Of a stretch of 64,000 nt of DNA, positions 53,562-61,878 are shown in pieces. Below the pieces are notes generated by a model. The model was not told the origin of the DNA, did not search any database, and worked only from the letters and a program-made list of their open reading frames with translations. The first letter of the stretch is position 1; each line of letters opens with the position of its first letter. The DNA comes from Pseudomonadota bacterium (lineage in GTDB: Bacteria; Pseudomonadota; Gammaproteobacteria; Steroidobacterales; Steroidobacteraceae), in contig JADIYJ010000027.1 in the NCBI GenBank assembly GCA_016705325.1, forward strand, positions 434,001 through 498,000, in the 5' to 3' direction. The position numbers were made by a program, and so were the translations under genes.

Positions 53562-54599
53562 TCAGTAGATTGCACCCCGCGACGAGCGCAGCACGCCGGA
53601 CTCGACGCTCAACTCGTACGCGAGACCGCCTTCGCCTTGCCACGCCGCCAGATCGAAGCGCCCGCCGGGCGCGAGCCGATAGACCTCTATCTGACTGAAC
53701 GTGAGCGGCTGGCCCGGTTCGCAGCGCTCGGGTGCCCGGTTCGCACTCATGAAATAGGCGTACGGTGTCGGGTGATCCGCGGTTGCGAAAACCTCGGCCG
53801 TCCTGGTCACGGGATCGATGTGCACCGAGGTCTCCCGATCCGCCGCGATCGCCCGTGCCTCGGTCGTCCAGCCATCGTGCAGCAGCCGGGCCAGCAAGGT
53901 GACGGTGCGACCAACCCGGTCGCGTTCCTGCAGGTGCTGGTCCGTGAGCAGTCCCCTGAGGCCCGGCAGATCGAGAAAATCCCGTTCCAGGGTGACGTCG
54001 GGGGCATACGGATCGGCGAGCGCGGTGGCACTGGTCAGGCTGTCGGGCGTCATGGCCGAATACGAGAACTCGCCGAGGATCGCCATGCCGGCACTGGTGC
54101 CGCCGATCGGCGCCGGCTTCGCCGCCACGAAGTGGATGGCGTCTTCGAGCGGCGTGCCTTTCCAGTAGCGCACGTAGTTGGCCTGGTCGCCGCCGGCGAT
54201 GAACAGCGCCTCGGCATTGCGGACCGTCGCGACGACGTAGGGATCGAAAGCGGCGGCGCGGCTGTCGACGATCAGCGTCTCCACCGAGTCGCAGTGGCAC
54301 AACCCATGGATGTACGCCTGGTAGCCGTCATCGCCCGTGGCGCGCAGCACCACGAAATCGCCACCGCCGCCGCGTGTGCCCATCCGGCGGAAGTTCTCGT
54401 CGACGTCGTCGCCGCCGCCCTGCAGCACCAGCAGGCCAGCCGTGGGTCGGACCACGTCGGCCGGGTTGCCCGTCAGGTAATGCTTGTACCTGGCCGCGGC
54501 GGGCGCTGCGTCTGCCGCGGCGACGGCTGACATGACGAGCAGGCAGCTGACGCTCGCGAAAGCCCGCCACGAACGACAAAGGGTCGAAGACGGTCGCAT
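53562..54599 (-). CDS. cyanophycinase-like exported serine peptidase (family S51)
   Basis: 345 residues with a signal peptide (MRPSSTLCRSWRAFASVSCL, cleavage near AVAAADA). The class-I-glutaminase-like fold has GLLVLQGGGDDVDENFRRMG, EALFIAGGDQANYVRYWKGT and PAPIGGTSAGMAILGE, where Ser of GTSAG is the S51 nucleophile. RDFLDLPGLRGLLTDQHLQE with the conserved DQH follows. Intracellular cyanophycinases cut the Asp-Arg polymer to beta-Asp-Arg; exported forms digest external polymer. No cyanophycin synthetase is in the window, so scavenging is the likelier role. It is near the TonB receptor on the same strand. Confidence 0.83.
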   Translation of the reverse strand: MRPSSTLCRSWRAFASVSCLLVMSAVAAADAAPAAARYKHYLTGNPADVVRPTAGLLVLQGGGDDVDENFRRMGTRGGGGDFVVLRATGDDGYQAYIHGLCHCDSVETLIVDSRAAAFDPYVVATVRNAEALFIAGGDQANYVRYWKGTPLEDAIHFVAAKPAPIGGTSAGMAILGEFSYSAMTPDSLTSATALADPYAPDVTLERDFLDLPGLRGLLTDQHLQERDRVGRTVTLLARLLHDGWTTEARAIAADRETSVHIDPVTRTAEVFATADHPTPYAYFMSANRAPERCEPGQPLTFSQIEVYRLAPGGRFDLAAWQGEGGLAYELSVESGVLRSSRGAIY

Positions 54600-54818
54600 C
54601 GATTGAGCATCCTTGGGACTTGGGTACGCGCCTTCAATCCGGTCGCGAAGGACGTCAGGCTCTTCTGCAAGTCGAGCAACGAGGCCGGGACACCGAACTC
54701 GCGCACGACCGCGAGGTCAGCCGCCGTTGGTTGCGTGATGTGCGGCCAACTGCCGGCGCACGGGGCGGCGGGTCGCTCCAGCCCCGCACTCGCACTGCAC
54801 CGGATCTCGAGCATGCCG

Positions 54819-56192
54819 TCAGCCCTTGGGCTGCTTGACCGGGCGCTGCCAGCCGTCGAGCGTCAGCTGCTTGCTGCGCTCGAGCGTGAGCTTGTCTTCC
54901 GGCGCGTCTTTCGTGATCGTCGAGCCGGCGCCGATCGTCGCTCCGGCTCCGATCTTCACCGGCGCCACCAGCATCGCACCCGAGCCGATGAACGCGCCCG
55001 CGCCGATCTCCGTGCGCCACTTGTTCGCGCCGTCGTAGTTGCAGGTGACGGTGCCGGCGCCGACGTTCACTTTCTCGCCGACCGTCGCATCGCCCAGGTA
55101 GGTGAGATGGTTCGCCTTGGCCCCGGCACCGAGGATGCTGTTCTTCACCTCGACGAAATTGCCGACGTGCACGCCCGCGGCCAGGCTGGAACTCGGCCGG
55201 AAGCGTGCGAACGGTCCGATGTTGCAGTTGGGTCCGATGCTGGCGCGGTCAATGACGCAGTTGGGAAACACCACGGTATCGTCGCCGATCTCGCTGTCAC
55301 GGATCACGACGTTCGGCCCGATTCGCACGCGGTGGCCGAGCTTCACCACGCCCTCGAACACCACGTTGACGTCGACGTGCACGTCGCGGCCGACGGTGAG
55401 CGGACCGCGCGCATCGAACCGGGCTGGATCGACCAGCGTCACGCCCTGCAACATGAGTTGCGTCGCGCGGCGCTTGCGGTACACGGCCTCGACTTCGGCG
55501 AGCTGCACCTTGTCATTGACGCCGAGCACCTCGTCTTCACTGTCCGCCGGAATCGCGTTGACCTTGAGTCCCGCCCTGGCCGCCAGCACGACGACGTCCG
55601 TCAGGTAGTACTCGCCCTGCGCGTTGTCGTTGCGCAGCTGCGCCAGCCACTCGCGCAGGCGTTTCGCGGACGCGGCCATCAGGCCCGTGTTCACCTCGTC
55701 GATGACGCGCTCTTTCTGGTTCGCGTCGTTGTGCTCGACGATGCGCGCAACCGTGCCGGCACGGTCGCGGATGATGCGACCGTAGCCTGTGGGGTCTTTC
55801 ATGCGCACGCTGAGGATGCCGAGCGCTTCACCAGCGGCCGCGGCGTCGATCAGGCGTTGCAGGGTGGATGCCGGCGTCAGGGGAACGTCGCCGTAGAGGA
55901 CCAGCACGAGATGATCGTCGGGCACGCCCGGCATGGCCTGCTGTACCGCGTGGCCAGTGCCGTGCTGTTCTGCCTGCAATGCCCAGGTGACGTTCTCGCT
56001 CGCAAGCGCTGCGCGCACCTGTTCGCCGCCATGACCGTAGACCACGTGGATGTCGCTGGCCGCCAGCTCGCGCGCAGTGTCGATGACGTGCTTGAGCAGC
56101 GGGCGTCCCGCCACGGGCTGCAGCACCTTGGGCAGGTCCGACTTCATGCGCTTGCCCTGGCCGGCGGCCAGGATGACGACGGAAAGGGGCAT
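54819..56192 (-). CDS. glmU: bifunctional UDP-N-acetylglucosamine pyrophosphorylase/glucosamine-1-phosphate N-acetyltransferase
   Basis: 457 residues. GlmU makes UDP-GlcNAc. The start at 56192 places MPLSVVILAAGQGKRMKSDL at the N-terminus, the nucleotidyltransferase motif with Lys in LPKVLQ. QAEQHGTGHAVQQA, VLYGDVPL and IDEVNTGLMAA complete the uridylyltransferase. The C-terminal left-handed beta-helix has hexapeptide repeats (RIGPNVVIRDSEIGDDTVVF, GVHVGNFVEVKNSILG) and the acetyltransferase His region KANHLTYLGDATVGEKVNVG. It supplies cell-wall precursors with GlmS. It lies downstream of atpC but is separated from it by two small genes. Confidence 0.96.
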   Translation of the reverse strand: MPLSVVILAAGQGKRMKSDLPKVLQPVAGRPLLKHVIDTARELAASDIHVVYGHGGEQVRAALASENVTWALQAEQHGTGHAVQQAMPGVPDDHLVLVLYGDVPLTPASTLQRLIDAAAAGEALGILSVRMKDPTGYGRIIRDRAGTVARIVEHNDANQKERVIDEVNTGLMAASAKRLREWLAQLRNDNAQGEYYLTDVVVLAARAGLKVNAIPADSEDEVLGVNDKVQLAEVEAVYRKRRATQLMLQGVTLVDPARFDARGPLTVGRDVHVDVNVVFEGVVKLGHRVRIGPNVVIRDSEIGDDTVVFPNCVIDRASIGPNCNIGPFARFRPSSSLAAGVHVGNFVEVKNSILGAGAKANHLTYLGDATVGEKVNVGAGTVTCNYDGANKWRTEIGAGAFIGSGAMLVAPVKIGAGATIGAGSTITKDAPEDKLTLERSKQLTLDGWQRPVKQPKG

Positions 56193-56287
56193 TGAGGAAT
56201 CCGGCGGCTGGACCATATCCCGGTCATTGTACCGGACGCCTCCCGGGTGGCCTGCGCCGGGCGGGCAGGTGCCGTCCAGATGCGGGA

Positions 56288-56316
56288 CGCCCCTGCGGGT
56301 CAGGCCCGCAGGGGCG
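56288..56316 (-). terminator. perfect 12-bp hairpin between the SnoaL-like gene and glmU
   Basis: CGCCCCTGCGGG and CCCGCAGGGGCG pair perfectly around a TCAGG loop, 37 bp after the stop of the SnoaL-like gene. No T-run follows on the minus strand, so it may be a weak terminator or an RNA-stability element for the upstream message. Confidence 0.6.
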
Positions 56317-56352
56317 CACTCGACTCAAGACAGCCCGTTGATTACTTCGACG

Positions 56353-56817
56353 TCAGTCCACCGGCGCAAAGTTGGCGTGGACCAGCATCCACTTGCCGCC
56401 GATTCTGGAGTACACGCGGGTCGATTTGGCCTTGTTCGGCGAGACTTTGCCGTCCTTGTCGCGATTGACCCCCACGAAGTTGTACGTCAGGACTGCCGTG
56501 TCACCGTAGACCTGCACCTTCGCGTTCTGCATGTCGCCCACCAGCGACTTCGAGCCGTCCGAACCGATGGCCTCCGACAAGCGTGAATTCAATGCCTTGC
56601 CGTCGAGTCGCACGGGAAAATCGGGATTGAACTCGGTGTAATCGTCGGCCGTGTCCGCCATCTGCTCGGCCACGCTCTTGCCGGTGGTTTCCGCGGCCCA
56701 CTGGGCGCGAGCGAGCGCCATCACCTCGGCCGCAACTTTCGGATCGTCCCCTGCATACGCCTGGCCAAGCAGCAAAAGCGTCCCCAGCAGCACGACGAGT
56801 GTATGGGTGGTTTTCAT
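56353..56817 (-). CDS. exported SnoaL/DUF4440-like (NTF2-fold) protein
   Basis: 154 residues. The ATG at 56817, preceded by AGGAAGGGGAAAG, opens a Sec signal (MKTTHTLVVLLGTLLLLGQAYA). The mature part is an NTF2-like cone fold: VMALARAQWAAETTGK, ADDYTEFNPDFPVRLDGKAL, VQVYGDTAVLTYNFVGVNRD, STRVYSRIGGKWMLVHANFA. Proteins of this DUF4440/SnoaL type bind small molecules or act as simple isomerases; function here is unknown. It interrupts the usual atpC-glmU neighbourhood. Confidence 0.78.
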   Translation of the reverse strand: MKTTHTLVVLLGTLLLLGQAYAGDDPKVAAEVMALARAQWAAETTGKSVAEQMADTADDYTEFNPDFPVRLDGKALNSRLSEAIGSDGSKSLVGDMQNAKVQVYGDTAVLTYNFVGVNRDKDGKVSPNKAKSTRVYSRIGGKWMLVHANFAPVD

Positions 56818-56903
56818 GTGTCTTTCCCCTTCCTGCATTTTATTGACACCGCACCCCGGCCGACGCGGTCGCGCCGGGCGCGATGAGACGGCGGGTATAG
56901 CAC

Positions 56904-57194
56904 ATGCAATACCGTCGCGGCGTGGTGCGCTGCAGCATGCGCGGCGTTCAGGCGAGCGGTATCGGCGTGACGCAGCGCGTCATGTGTGATCGCGAACCGA
57001 AGCGTACCGTGAGCCTCACGCTGGTCACGACCTACAAGAACCTGGCCGCGATGGACGACCTGCAGGACAAAATGGAGGCGATCCAGGAGAAGATGTTCGG
57101 CAACCAGGAGGCGCGCGATGCGGCCACGATCGCTCGGGGCAAGATGCGCACTGCCGTTGGCAGCGAGGTGATCCGGAAGATCGAGTTCAAGTAA
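56904..57194 (+). CDS. small ORF, probable C-terminal relic of a larger protein
   Basis: 96 codons. The first 30 (MQYRRGVVRCSMRGVQASGI) have no protein character. From about residue 35 the sequence becomes amphipathic: TLVTTYKNLAAMDDLQDKME, AIQEKMFGNQEARDAATIAR, GKMRTAVGSEVIRKIEFK. This resembles the last strand and helix of small alpha/beta barrel-type proteins that end in RSEVWR-like tails. An N-terminal part appears to have been lost. A terminator-like hairpin lies 25 bp after the stop, showing that the strand was once transcribed. No function is assigned. Confidence 0.45.
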   Translation: MQYRRGVVRCSMRGVQASGIGVTQRVMCDREPKRTVSLTLVTTYKNLAAMDDLQDKMEAIQEKMFGNQEARDAATIARGKMRTAVGSEVIRKIEFK

Positions 57195-57218
57195 CCAGGC
57201 AGGCCGCCACCTGATTCG

Positions 57219-57250
57219 AGAAGGGCCCGCTTCGTACGGCCCCTTTTCTT
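57219..57250 (+). terminator. terminator-like hairpin after the small plus-strand ORF
   Basis: AAGGGCC pairs with GGCCCCTT (one bulged base) around CGCTTCGTAC and is followed by TTTTCTT on the plus strand. It lies between the plus-strand ORF stop at 57194 and the atpC stop at 57285. Confidence 0.6.
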
Positions 57251-57284
57251 AACTTCCGCCCCTTCCTGCCCTTCCGCCCCTTCC

Positions 57285-57704
57285 TCAGCGCTTCTTGCGC
57301 AGCTTCTGGATCGCCTGCAGCTGGGCCGACAGGGCCGACAGCTCGGCCTCGACGCTGGCGATTTCCTGCTTCTCGCTGCGGGCGCGCAAGGCTTCTTCGG
57401 CCAGCCGCTTCGCTTCGAGCACCTTGGCTTCGTCGAGGTCAGCGGCGCGAATTGCGGTATCGGAAAGCACGTTGATGTGGTCGGGCTGCACTTCGAGGAA
57501 GCCGCCCTGCACGTACACCATCTCTTCTTCGGTCTTGCCGGGCACCTTGATGCGCACGACGCCGGCCTTGATCTGCGTGATCAGCGGCGCGTGGCGCGGG
57601 TAGATGCCCAACTCGCCCATGACGCCGGGCAGCACCACGAACTCGGCTTCACCCGAGTAGATGGACTCTTCCGCGCTGACGACATCGATTTGAATGGTGG
57701 CCAT
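57285..57704 (-). CDS. atpC: F1Fo ATP synthase subunit epsilon
   Basis: 139 residues. Typical epsilon layout: MATIQIDVVSAEESIYSGEA, then LPGVMGELGIYPRHAPLITQ and GGFLEVQPDHINVLSDTAIR, followed by a C-terminal helical hairpin ending IQKLRKKR. It is part of the central stalk and inhibits ATP hydrolysis. It is the last gene of the atp operon, separated from atpD by a 140-bp spacer filled with heptamer repeats. Confidence 0.95.
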   Translation of the reverse strand: MATIQIDVVSAEESIYSGEAEFVVLPGVMGELGIYPRHAPLITQIKAGVVRIKVPGKTEEEMVYVQGGFLEVQPDHINVLSDTAIRAADLDEAKVLEAKRLAEEALRARSEKQEIASVEAELSALSAQLQAIQKLRKKR

Positions 57705-57720
57705 TTGCGTGCCAGTCGTT

Positions 57721-57840
57721 AGTGATTAGTGATTAGTGATTAGTGATTAGTGATTGGCAACCAGTGGCTTGTGATTCGTCATCGGAGATCCATCTCACAG
57801 ATCACTAATCACTATTCACTAGTCACTAGTCACTACTCAC
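57721..57840. repeat. inverted arrays of heptamer repeats in the atpD-atpC spacer
   Basis: Five perfect direct copies of AGTGATT (57721-57755) face about five imperfect copies of the complementary ATCACTA/GTCACTA heptamer (57801-57840) across a 45-base unrelated loop. The two arrays could pair into a stem of up to about 35 bp in the atpDC message. Confidence 0.85.
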
Positions 57841-57844
57841 TTCC

Positions 57845-59272
57845 TCACTGCAGGGTCTTCGCCTTCTCGACGGCTTCCTCGATCGCGCCGATCATGTAGA
57901 AAGCCTGCTCGGGCAGGTGGTCGTACTCGCCGTTGACGATGGCCTTGAAGCCGCGGATTGTGTCCTTGAGCGGAACGAACTTGCCCGGGCTGCCGGTGAA
58001 CACTTCGGCAACGTGGAACGGCTGCGACAGGAAGCGCTGGATCTTGCGGGCGCGCGACACGGCCAGCTTGTCCTCGGGCGACAGCTCGTCCATGCCGAGG
58101 ATCGCGATGATGTCGCGCAGTTCCTTGTAACGCTGCAGCACGGCCTGCACGGCGCGGGTCGTCTCGTAGTGCTCTTCGCCGATGACGTTCGGGTCGACCT
58201 GGCGCGACGTCGAGTCGAGCGGGTCCACGGCCGGGTAGATGCCGAGCGCGGCGATGTCGCGCGAGAGCACGACGGTCGCGTCGAGGTGGCCGAAGGTGGT
58301 GGCCGGCGACGGGTCGGTGAGGTCGTCGGCCGGAACGTACACGGCCTGGATCGAGGTGATCGAGCCGACCTTGGTCGACGTGATGCGTTCCTGCAGTCGG
58401 CCCATTTCCTCGGCCAGCGTCGGCTGGTAACCCACCGCCGACGGCATGCGGCCGAGCAGGGCGGACACCTCGGTGCCGGCCAGCGTGAAGCGGTAGATGT
58501 TGTCGACGAAGAACAGGATGTCACGGCCTTCGTCGCGGAAGCGCTCGGCCATGGTCAGGCCGGTGAGTGCCACGCGCAGGCGGTTGCCCGGCGGCTCGTT
58601 CATCTGGCCGAACACCATCGCCACCTTCGACTGGCTCAGGTCTTCCTGCACGATGACCTTGGCGTCCGACATCTCGTGATAGAAGTCGTTGCCTTCGCGG
58701 GTGCGCTCGCCGACGCCGGCAAACACCGACAGGCCCGAGTGCTGCATGGCAATGTTGTTGATCAGTTCGAGCATGTTCACGGTCTTGCCCACGCCGGCGC
58801 CGCCGAACAGGCCGATCTTGCCGCCCTTCGCGAACGGGCAGATCAGGTCCATGACCTTGATGCCGGTCTCGAGCAGCTCAACCGAAGGCGCCAGTTCGTC
58901 GAACTTCGGAGCGGGCTGGTGGATGCCGCGGCGCTCTTCCGCCTGGATCGGGCCGCGCTCGTCGATCGGGCGACCGAGCACGTCCATGACGCGACCGAGC
59001 ACGCCCGGGCCGACCGGCACCGAGATCGCGGCGCCCGTGTTGCGGACCTTCATGCCGCGCTGCAGGCCGTCGGACGAGCCGAGCGCGATGGTGCGCACGA
59101 CGCCGTCGCCGAGCTGCTGCTCGACTTCGAACGTCAGGCCCTTCTCGGCCAGCGCGTTGCCGCTGTCCTCGAGGACGAGCGCGTCGTACACCCTGGGCAT
59201 CGCATCGCGCGGGAACTCGATGTCGATGACCGCGCCGATGGTCTGGACGATGGTGCCGAATGCTTGTGACAT
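57845..59272 (-). CDS. atpD: F1Fo ATP synthase subunit beta
   Basis: 475 residues, full length. The catalytic subunit of F1. The P-loop GLFGGAGVGKTVNMLELINN, GVGERTREGNDFYHEM, the Walker B region DILFFVDNIYRFTLAGTEVS and the adenine-contact segment AEVFTGSPGKFVPL are all present. The start at 59272 gives MSQAFGTIVQTIGAVIDIEF. It is 61 bp from atpG, the gap containing the same heptamer repeats as the spacer after it. Confidence 0.97.
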   Translation of the reverse strand: MSQAFGTIVQTIGAVIDIEFPRDAMPRVYDALVLEDSGNALAEKGLTFEVEQQLGDGVVRTIALGSSDGLQRGMKVRNTGAAISVPVGPGVLGRVMDVLGRPIDERGPIQAEERRGIHQPAPKFDELAPSVELLETGIKVMDLICPFAKGGKIGLFGGAGVGKTVNMLELINNIAMQHSGLSVFAGVGERTREGNDFYHEMSDAKVIVQEDLSQSKVAMVFGQMNEPPGNRLRVALTGLTMAERFRDEGRDILFFVDNIYRFTLAGTEVSALLGRMPSAVGYQPTLAEEMGRLQERITSTKVGSITSIQAVYVPADDLTDPSPATTFGHLDATVVLSRDIAALGIYPAVDPLDSTSRQVDPNVIGEEHYETTRAVQAVLQRYKELRDIIAILGMDELSPEDKLAVSRARKIQRFLSQPFHVAEVFTGSPGKFVPLKDTIRGFKAIVNGEYDHLPEQAFYMIGAIEEAVEKAKTLQ

Positions 59273-59289
59273 GGTCGTTTGCCTGAAGA

Positions 59290-59319
59290 AGTGATTTGTG
59301 ACTAGTGATTAGTGACTAG
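59290..59319. repeat. heptamer repeats in the atpG-atpD spacer
   Basis: Four head-to-tail heptamers AGTGATT, TGTGACT, AGTGATT, AGTGACT plus a partial unit. They belong to the same family as the larger array at 57721-57840 and lie just upstream of the atpD start. Confidence 0.75.
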
Positions 59320-59333
59320 TAAGAAACGCCGTC

Positions 59334-60224
59334 CTAAACGGCAGCCGCGCCGCCCACGATCTCGGAGAGTTCCTTCGTGATCGAGGCCTGCCGGCTCTTG
59401 TTGTAGACGAGCTGCAGCTCGTCGATGATGTTGCGCGCGTTGTCCGAAGCCGCCTTCATCGCCACCATGCGCGCCGACTGCTCGGACGCGATGTTGTCGG
59501 TGGCCGCCTGGTACACGACGGTCTCAAGGTAACGCACGAGCAGCTCGTCGAGGACCGACTTCGGATCCGGCTCGTACAGGAAATCCCAGTTGCCTTCACC
59601 GACCTCTGCCTTCATGACCTGGCCCGTCGGCAGGACCCATTCCTGCGGGATCGGAATCATGGGCGCGTGCGTCGGCTCCTGCTTCATCGTGTTGATGAAG
59701 CGCGTGGAGAAGATGTGCACCTCGTCGAGGCGGCCTTCGAGGAAGCCGTCGATCAGCATCTTGACCGGGCCGATCAGGCGCTCGAGCGCGGGATGGTCGC
59801 CGTAATTGGTGACCTGCGACACGATTTTTCCGCCCATGCGGTTGACGAAGCTGAGGCCCTTGCTGCCGATCGTGCAGTACTCGGCCTCGATGCCCTGCGT
59901 CAGCCATTCCTTGTGCTGGTTCAGCACCAGGCGCAGCAGGTTGGTGTTGAGGCCGCCGCACAGTCCCTTGTCGGTGGTGACGACCACGACGCCGACGCGT
60001 TTCACGGTCGCGCGCCGCGTGAGCAGCGGGTGCTTGTATTCCGTGTTGGCGCGCGCCGCGTGCATCGTGATGTTGAGCAGACGCTGCGCGTACGGGCGTC
60101 CGCGCCGCATGCGCTCCTGCGCCTTCTTCATCTTCGAGGCAGCGACCATTTCCATCGCCTTGGTGATCTTGCGCGTGTTCTGCACGCTCTTGATCTTGAG
60201 GCGAATTTCCTTGGTTCCGGCCAT
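59334..60224 (-). CDS. atpG: F1Fo ATP synthase subunit gamma
   Basis: 296 residues. The rotor shaft of F1. The N-terminal helix MAGTKEIRLKIKSVQNTRKI, with TKAMEMVAASKMKKAQERM, and the C-terminal helix with KAASDNARNIIDELQLVYNK and RQASITKELSEIVGGAAAV are the hallmark coiled coil. VVVTTDKGLCGGLNTNLLR marks the Rossmann-like middle domain. It lies between atpA and atpD in the standard order. Confidence 0.96.
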   Translation of the reverse strand: MAGTKEIRLKIKSVQNTRKITKAMEMVAASKMKKAQERMRRGRPYAQRLLNITMHAARANTEYKHPLLTRRATVKRVGVVVVTTDKGLCGGLNTNLLRLVLNQHKEWLTQGIEAEYCTIGSKGLSFVNRMGGKIVSQVTNYGDHPALERLIGPVKMLIDGFLEGRLDEVHIFSTRFINTMKQEPTHAPMIPIPQEWVLPTGQVMKAEVGEGNWDFLYEPDPKSVLDELLVRYLETVVYQAATDNIASEQSARMVAMKAASDNARNIIDELQLVYNKSRQASITKELSEIVGGAAAV

Positions 60225-60262
60225 GACTTTCTGCTACCTGTGCGGCGTGGGAAGAACGGGGA

Positions 60263-61804
60263 TCAGTACGCGCCGTTGTTCTTGAAATCTTCGATCGCGG
60301 CCACGAGCGCCTTCTCGTCGTCGGCGTTCATGTCCTTGGTCGATTCAACGCGGTCGAACAGGTCCTTGTACTTGCTCTTCACGTGGCTGCGCAGCGCCGC
60401 TTCGAACGCCAGTGCACGCTTTACTTCGACGTCGTCGAAGTAGCCCTTGGTGACGCCGAACAGCGTGATCGCCTGCTCGGCGACCGACAACGGCGAGTAT
60501 TGCGGCTGCTTCATCAGCTCGGTCACGAGCTTGCCGCGCTCGAGCTGGCGGCGCGTGGCTTCGTCGAGGTCGGACGCGAACTGCGCGAACGCCGCCAGTT
60601 CGCGGTACTGCGCGAGGGCCAGGCGGACGCCGCCGCCCAGCTTCTTGATGACTTTGGTCTGCGCGGAGCCGCCGACGCGCGACACCGAAATGCCGGCGTT
60701 GATGGCGGGGCGGATGCCGGCGTTGAACAGGTCGGTCTCGAGGAAGATCTGGCCGTCGGTGATCGAGATCACGTTGGTCGGAACGAACGCGGACACGTCG
60801 CCAGCTTGTGTCTCGATGATCGGCAGCGCGGTGAGCGAGCCGGTCTTGCCCTTCACGGCGCCCTTGGTGAACTTCTCGACGTACTCTTCATTGACGCGCG
60901 CGGCGCGCTCGAGCAGGCGGCTGTGGAGGTAGAACACGTCGCCCGGGTACGCCTCGCGGCCTGGCGGGCGGCGCAGCAGCAGCGAGACCTGGCGGTACGC
61001 CCAGGCCTGCTTGGTCAGGTCGTCATAGATGATCAGGGCGTCCTGGCCGCGGTCGCGGAAGTACTCGCCCATCGTGCAGCCCGAGTACGGGGCGATGTAC
61101 TGCATCGCCGCCGATTCAGACGCCGAAGCGGCGACAACGATCGTGTACGCCATCGCGCCGGTTTCTTCGAGCTTGCGCACCACGTTGGAGATCGTCGAGG
61201 CCTTCTGGCCGATCGCGACGTAGATGCAGATGAGCTCCTTGCCCTTCTGGTTGATGATCGTGTCGACCGCGACGGCCGTCTTGCCGGTCTGGCGGTCGCC
61301 GATGATCAGTTCGCGCTGGCCGCGGCCGACCGGCACCATCGCGTCGATCGACTTGAGGCCGGTCTGCACCGGCTGGCTGACCGACTTGCGGGCGATGACG
61401 CCCGGCGCCACCTTCTCGATGACGTCGAATTCCTTCGCGTCGATCGGGCCCTTGCCGTCGATCGGCTGGCCGAGCGAGTTGACGACGCGCCCGATCAGCT
61501 CGTTGCCGACGGGCACTTCGAGGATGCGGCCGGTGCACTTGACCGTGTCGCCTTCCGAGATGTGCTCGTACTCGCCGAGGATGACCGCGCCGACCGAGTC
61601 GCGCTCGAGGTTGAGCGCGAGGCCGAACGTGTTTTTCGGGAACTCGAGCATTTCGCCCTGCATCACGTCCTGCAGACCGTGGATGCGCACGATGCCGTCC
61701 GTCACCGAGACGACGCTGCCGACGCTGCGCGCCTCGGTTGCGGCCGTGAAGTTCTGGATGCGTGCCTTGATCAGTTCGCTGATCTCAGAAGCCTTGATGG
61801 ACAT
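60263..61804 (-). CDS. atpA: F1Fo ATP synthase subunit alpha
   Basis: 513 residues, full length. The non-catalytic nucleotide-binding subunit. The start is MSIKASEISELIKARIQNF. The P-loop is ELIIGDRQTGKTAVAVDTII, followed by CIYVAIGQKASTISNVVRKL, the arginine-finger region AYPGDVFYLHSRLLERAARV and ISVSRVGGSAQTKVIKKLGG. No truncation is seen. A 74-bp gap containing a short CAGCCAGTCG direct duplication separates it from atpH. Confidence 0.97.
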   Translation of the reverse strand: MSIKASEISELIKARIQNFTAATEARSVGSVVSVTDGIVRIHGLQDVMQGEMLEFPKNTFGLALNLERDSVGAVILGEYEHISEGDTVKCTGRILEVPVGNELIGRVVNSLGQPIDGKGPIDAKEFDVIEKVAPGVIARKSVSQPVQTGLKSIDAMVPVGRGQRELIIGDRQTGKTAVAVDTIINQKGKELICIYVAIGQKASTISNVVRKLEETGAMAYTIVVAASASESAAMQYIAPYSGCTMGEYFRDRGQDALIIYDDLTKQAWAYRQVSLLLRRPPGREAYPGDVFYLHSRLLERAARVNEEYVEKFTKGAVKGKTGSLTALPIIETQAGDVSAFVPTNVISITDGQIFLETDLFNAGIRPAINAGISVSRVGGSAQTKVIKKLGGGVRLALAQYRELAAFAQFASDLDEATRRQLERGKLVTELMKQPQYSPLSVAEQAITLFGVTKGYFDDVEVKRALAFEAALRSHVKSKYKDLFDRVESTKDMNADDEKALVAAIEDFKNNGAY

Positions 61805-61878
61805 GTTGCCAATCCTCTGCGGGCCTGCCGCAATGCGCGGCGTGGGCCGTTGAATCGTTTTCGGTCGTCAGCCAGTCG

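Noticed and set aside
54600..54818. Possible small gene between glmU and the cyanophycinase gene
   Set aside because: Short frames on both strands have no start signals or recognisable features; treated as intergenic.
54603..56195. Long plus-strand open frame (about 530 codons) opposite glmU
   Set aside because: It is an antisense shadow of a high-GC gene: composition is Arg/Val/Asp-rich with no domains, while glmU on the minus strand is unmistakable.
57917..59269. Plus-strand open frame of about 450 codons opposite atpD
   Set aside because: Antisense shadow; atpD is complete and conserved on the minus strand.
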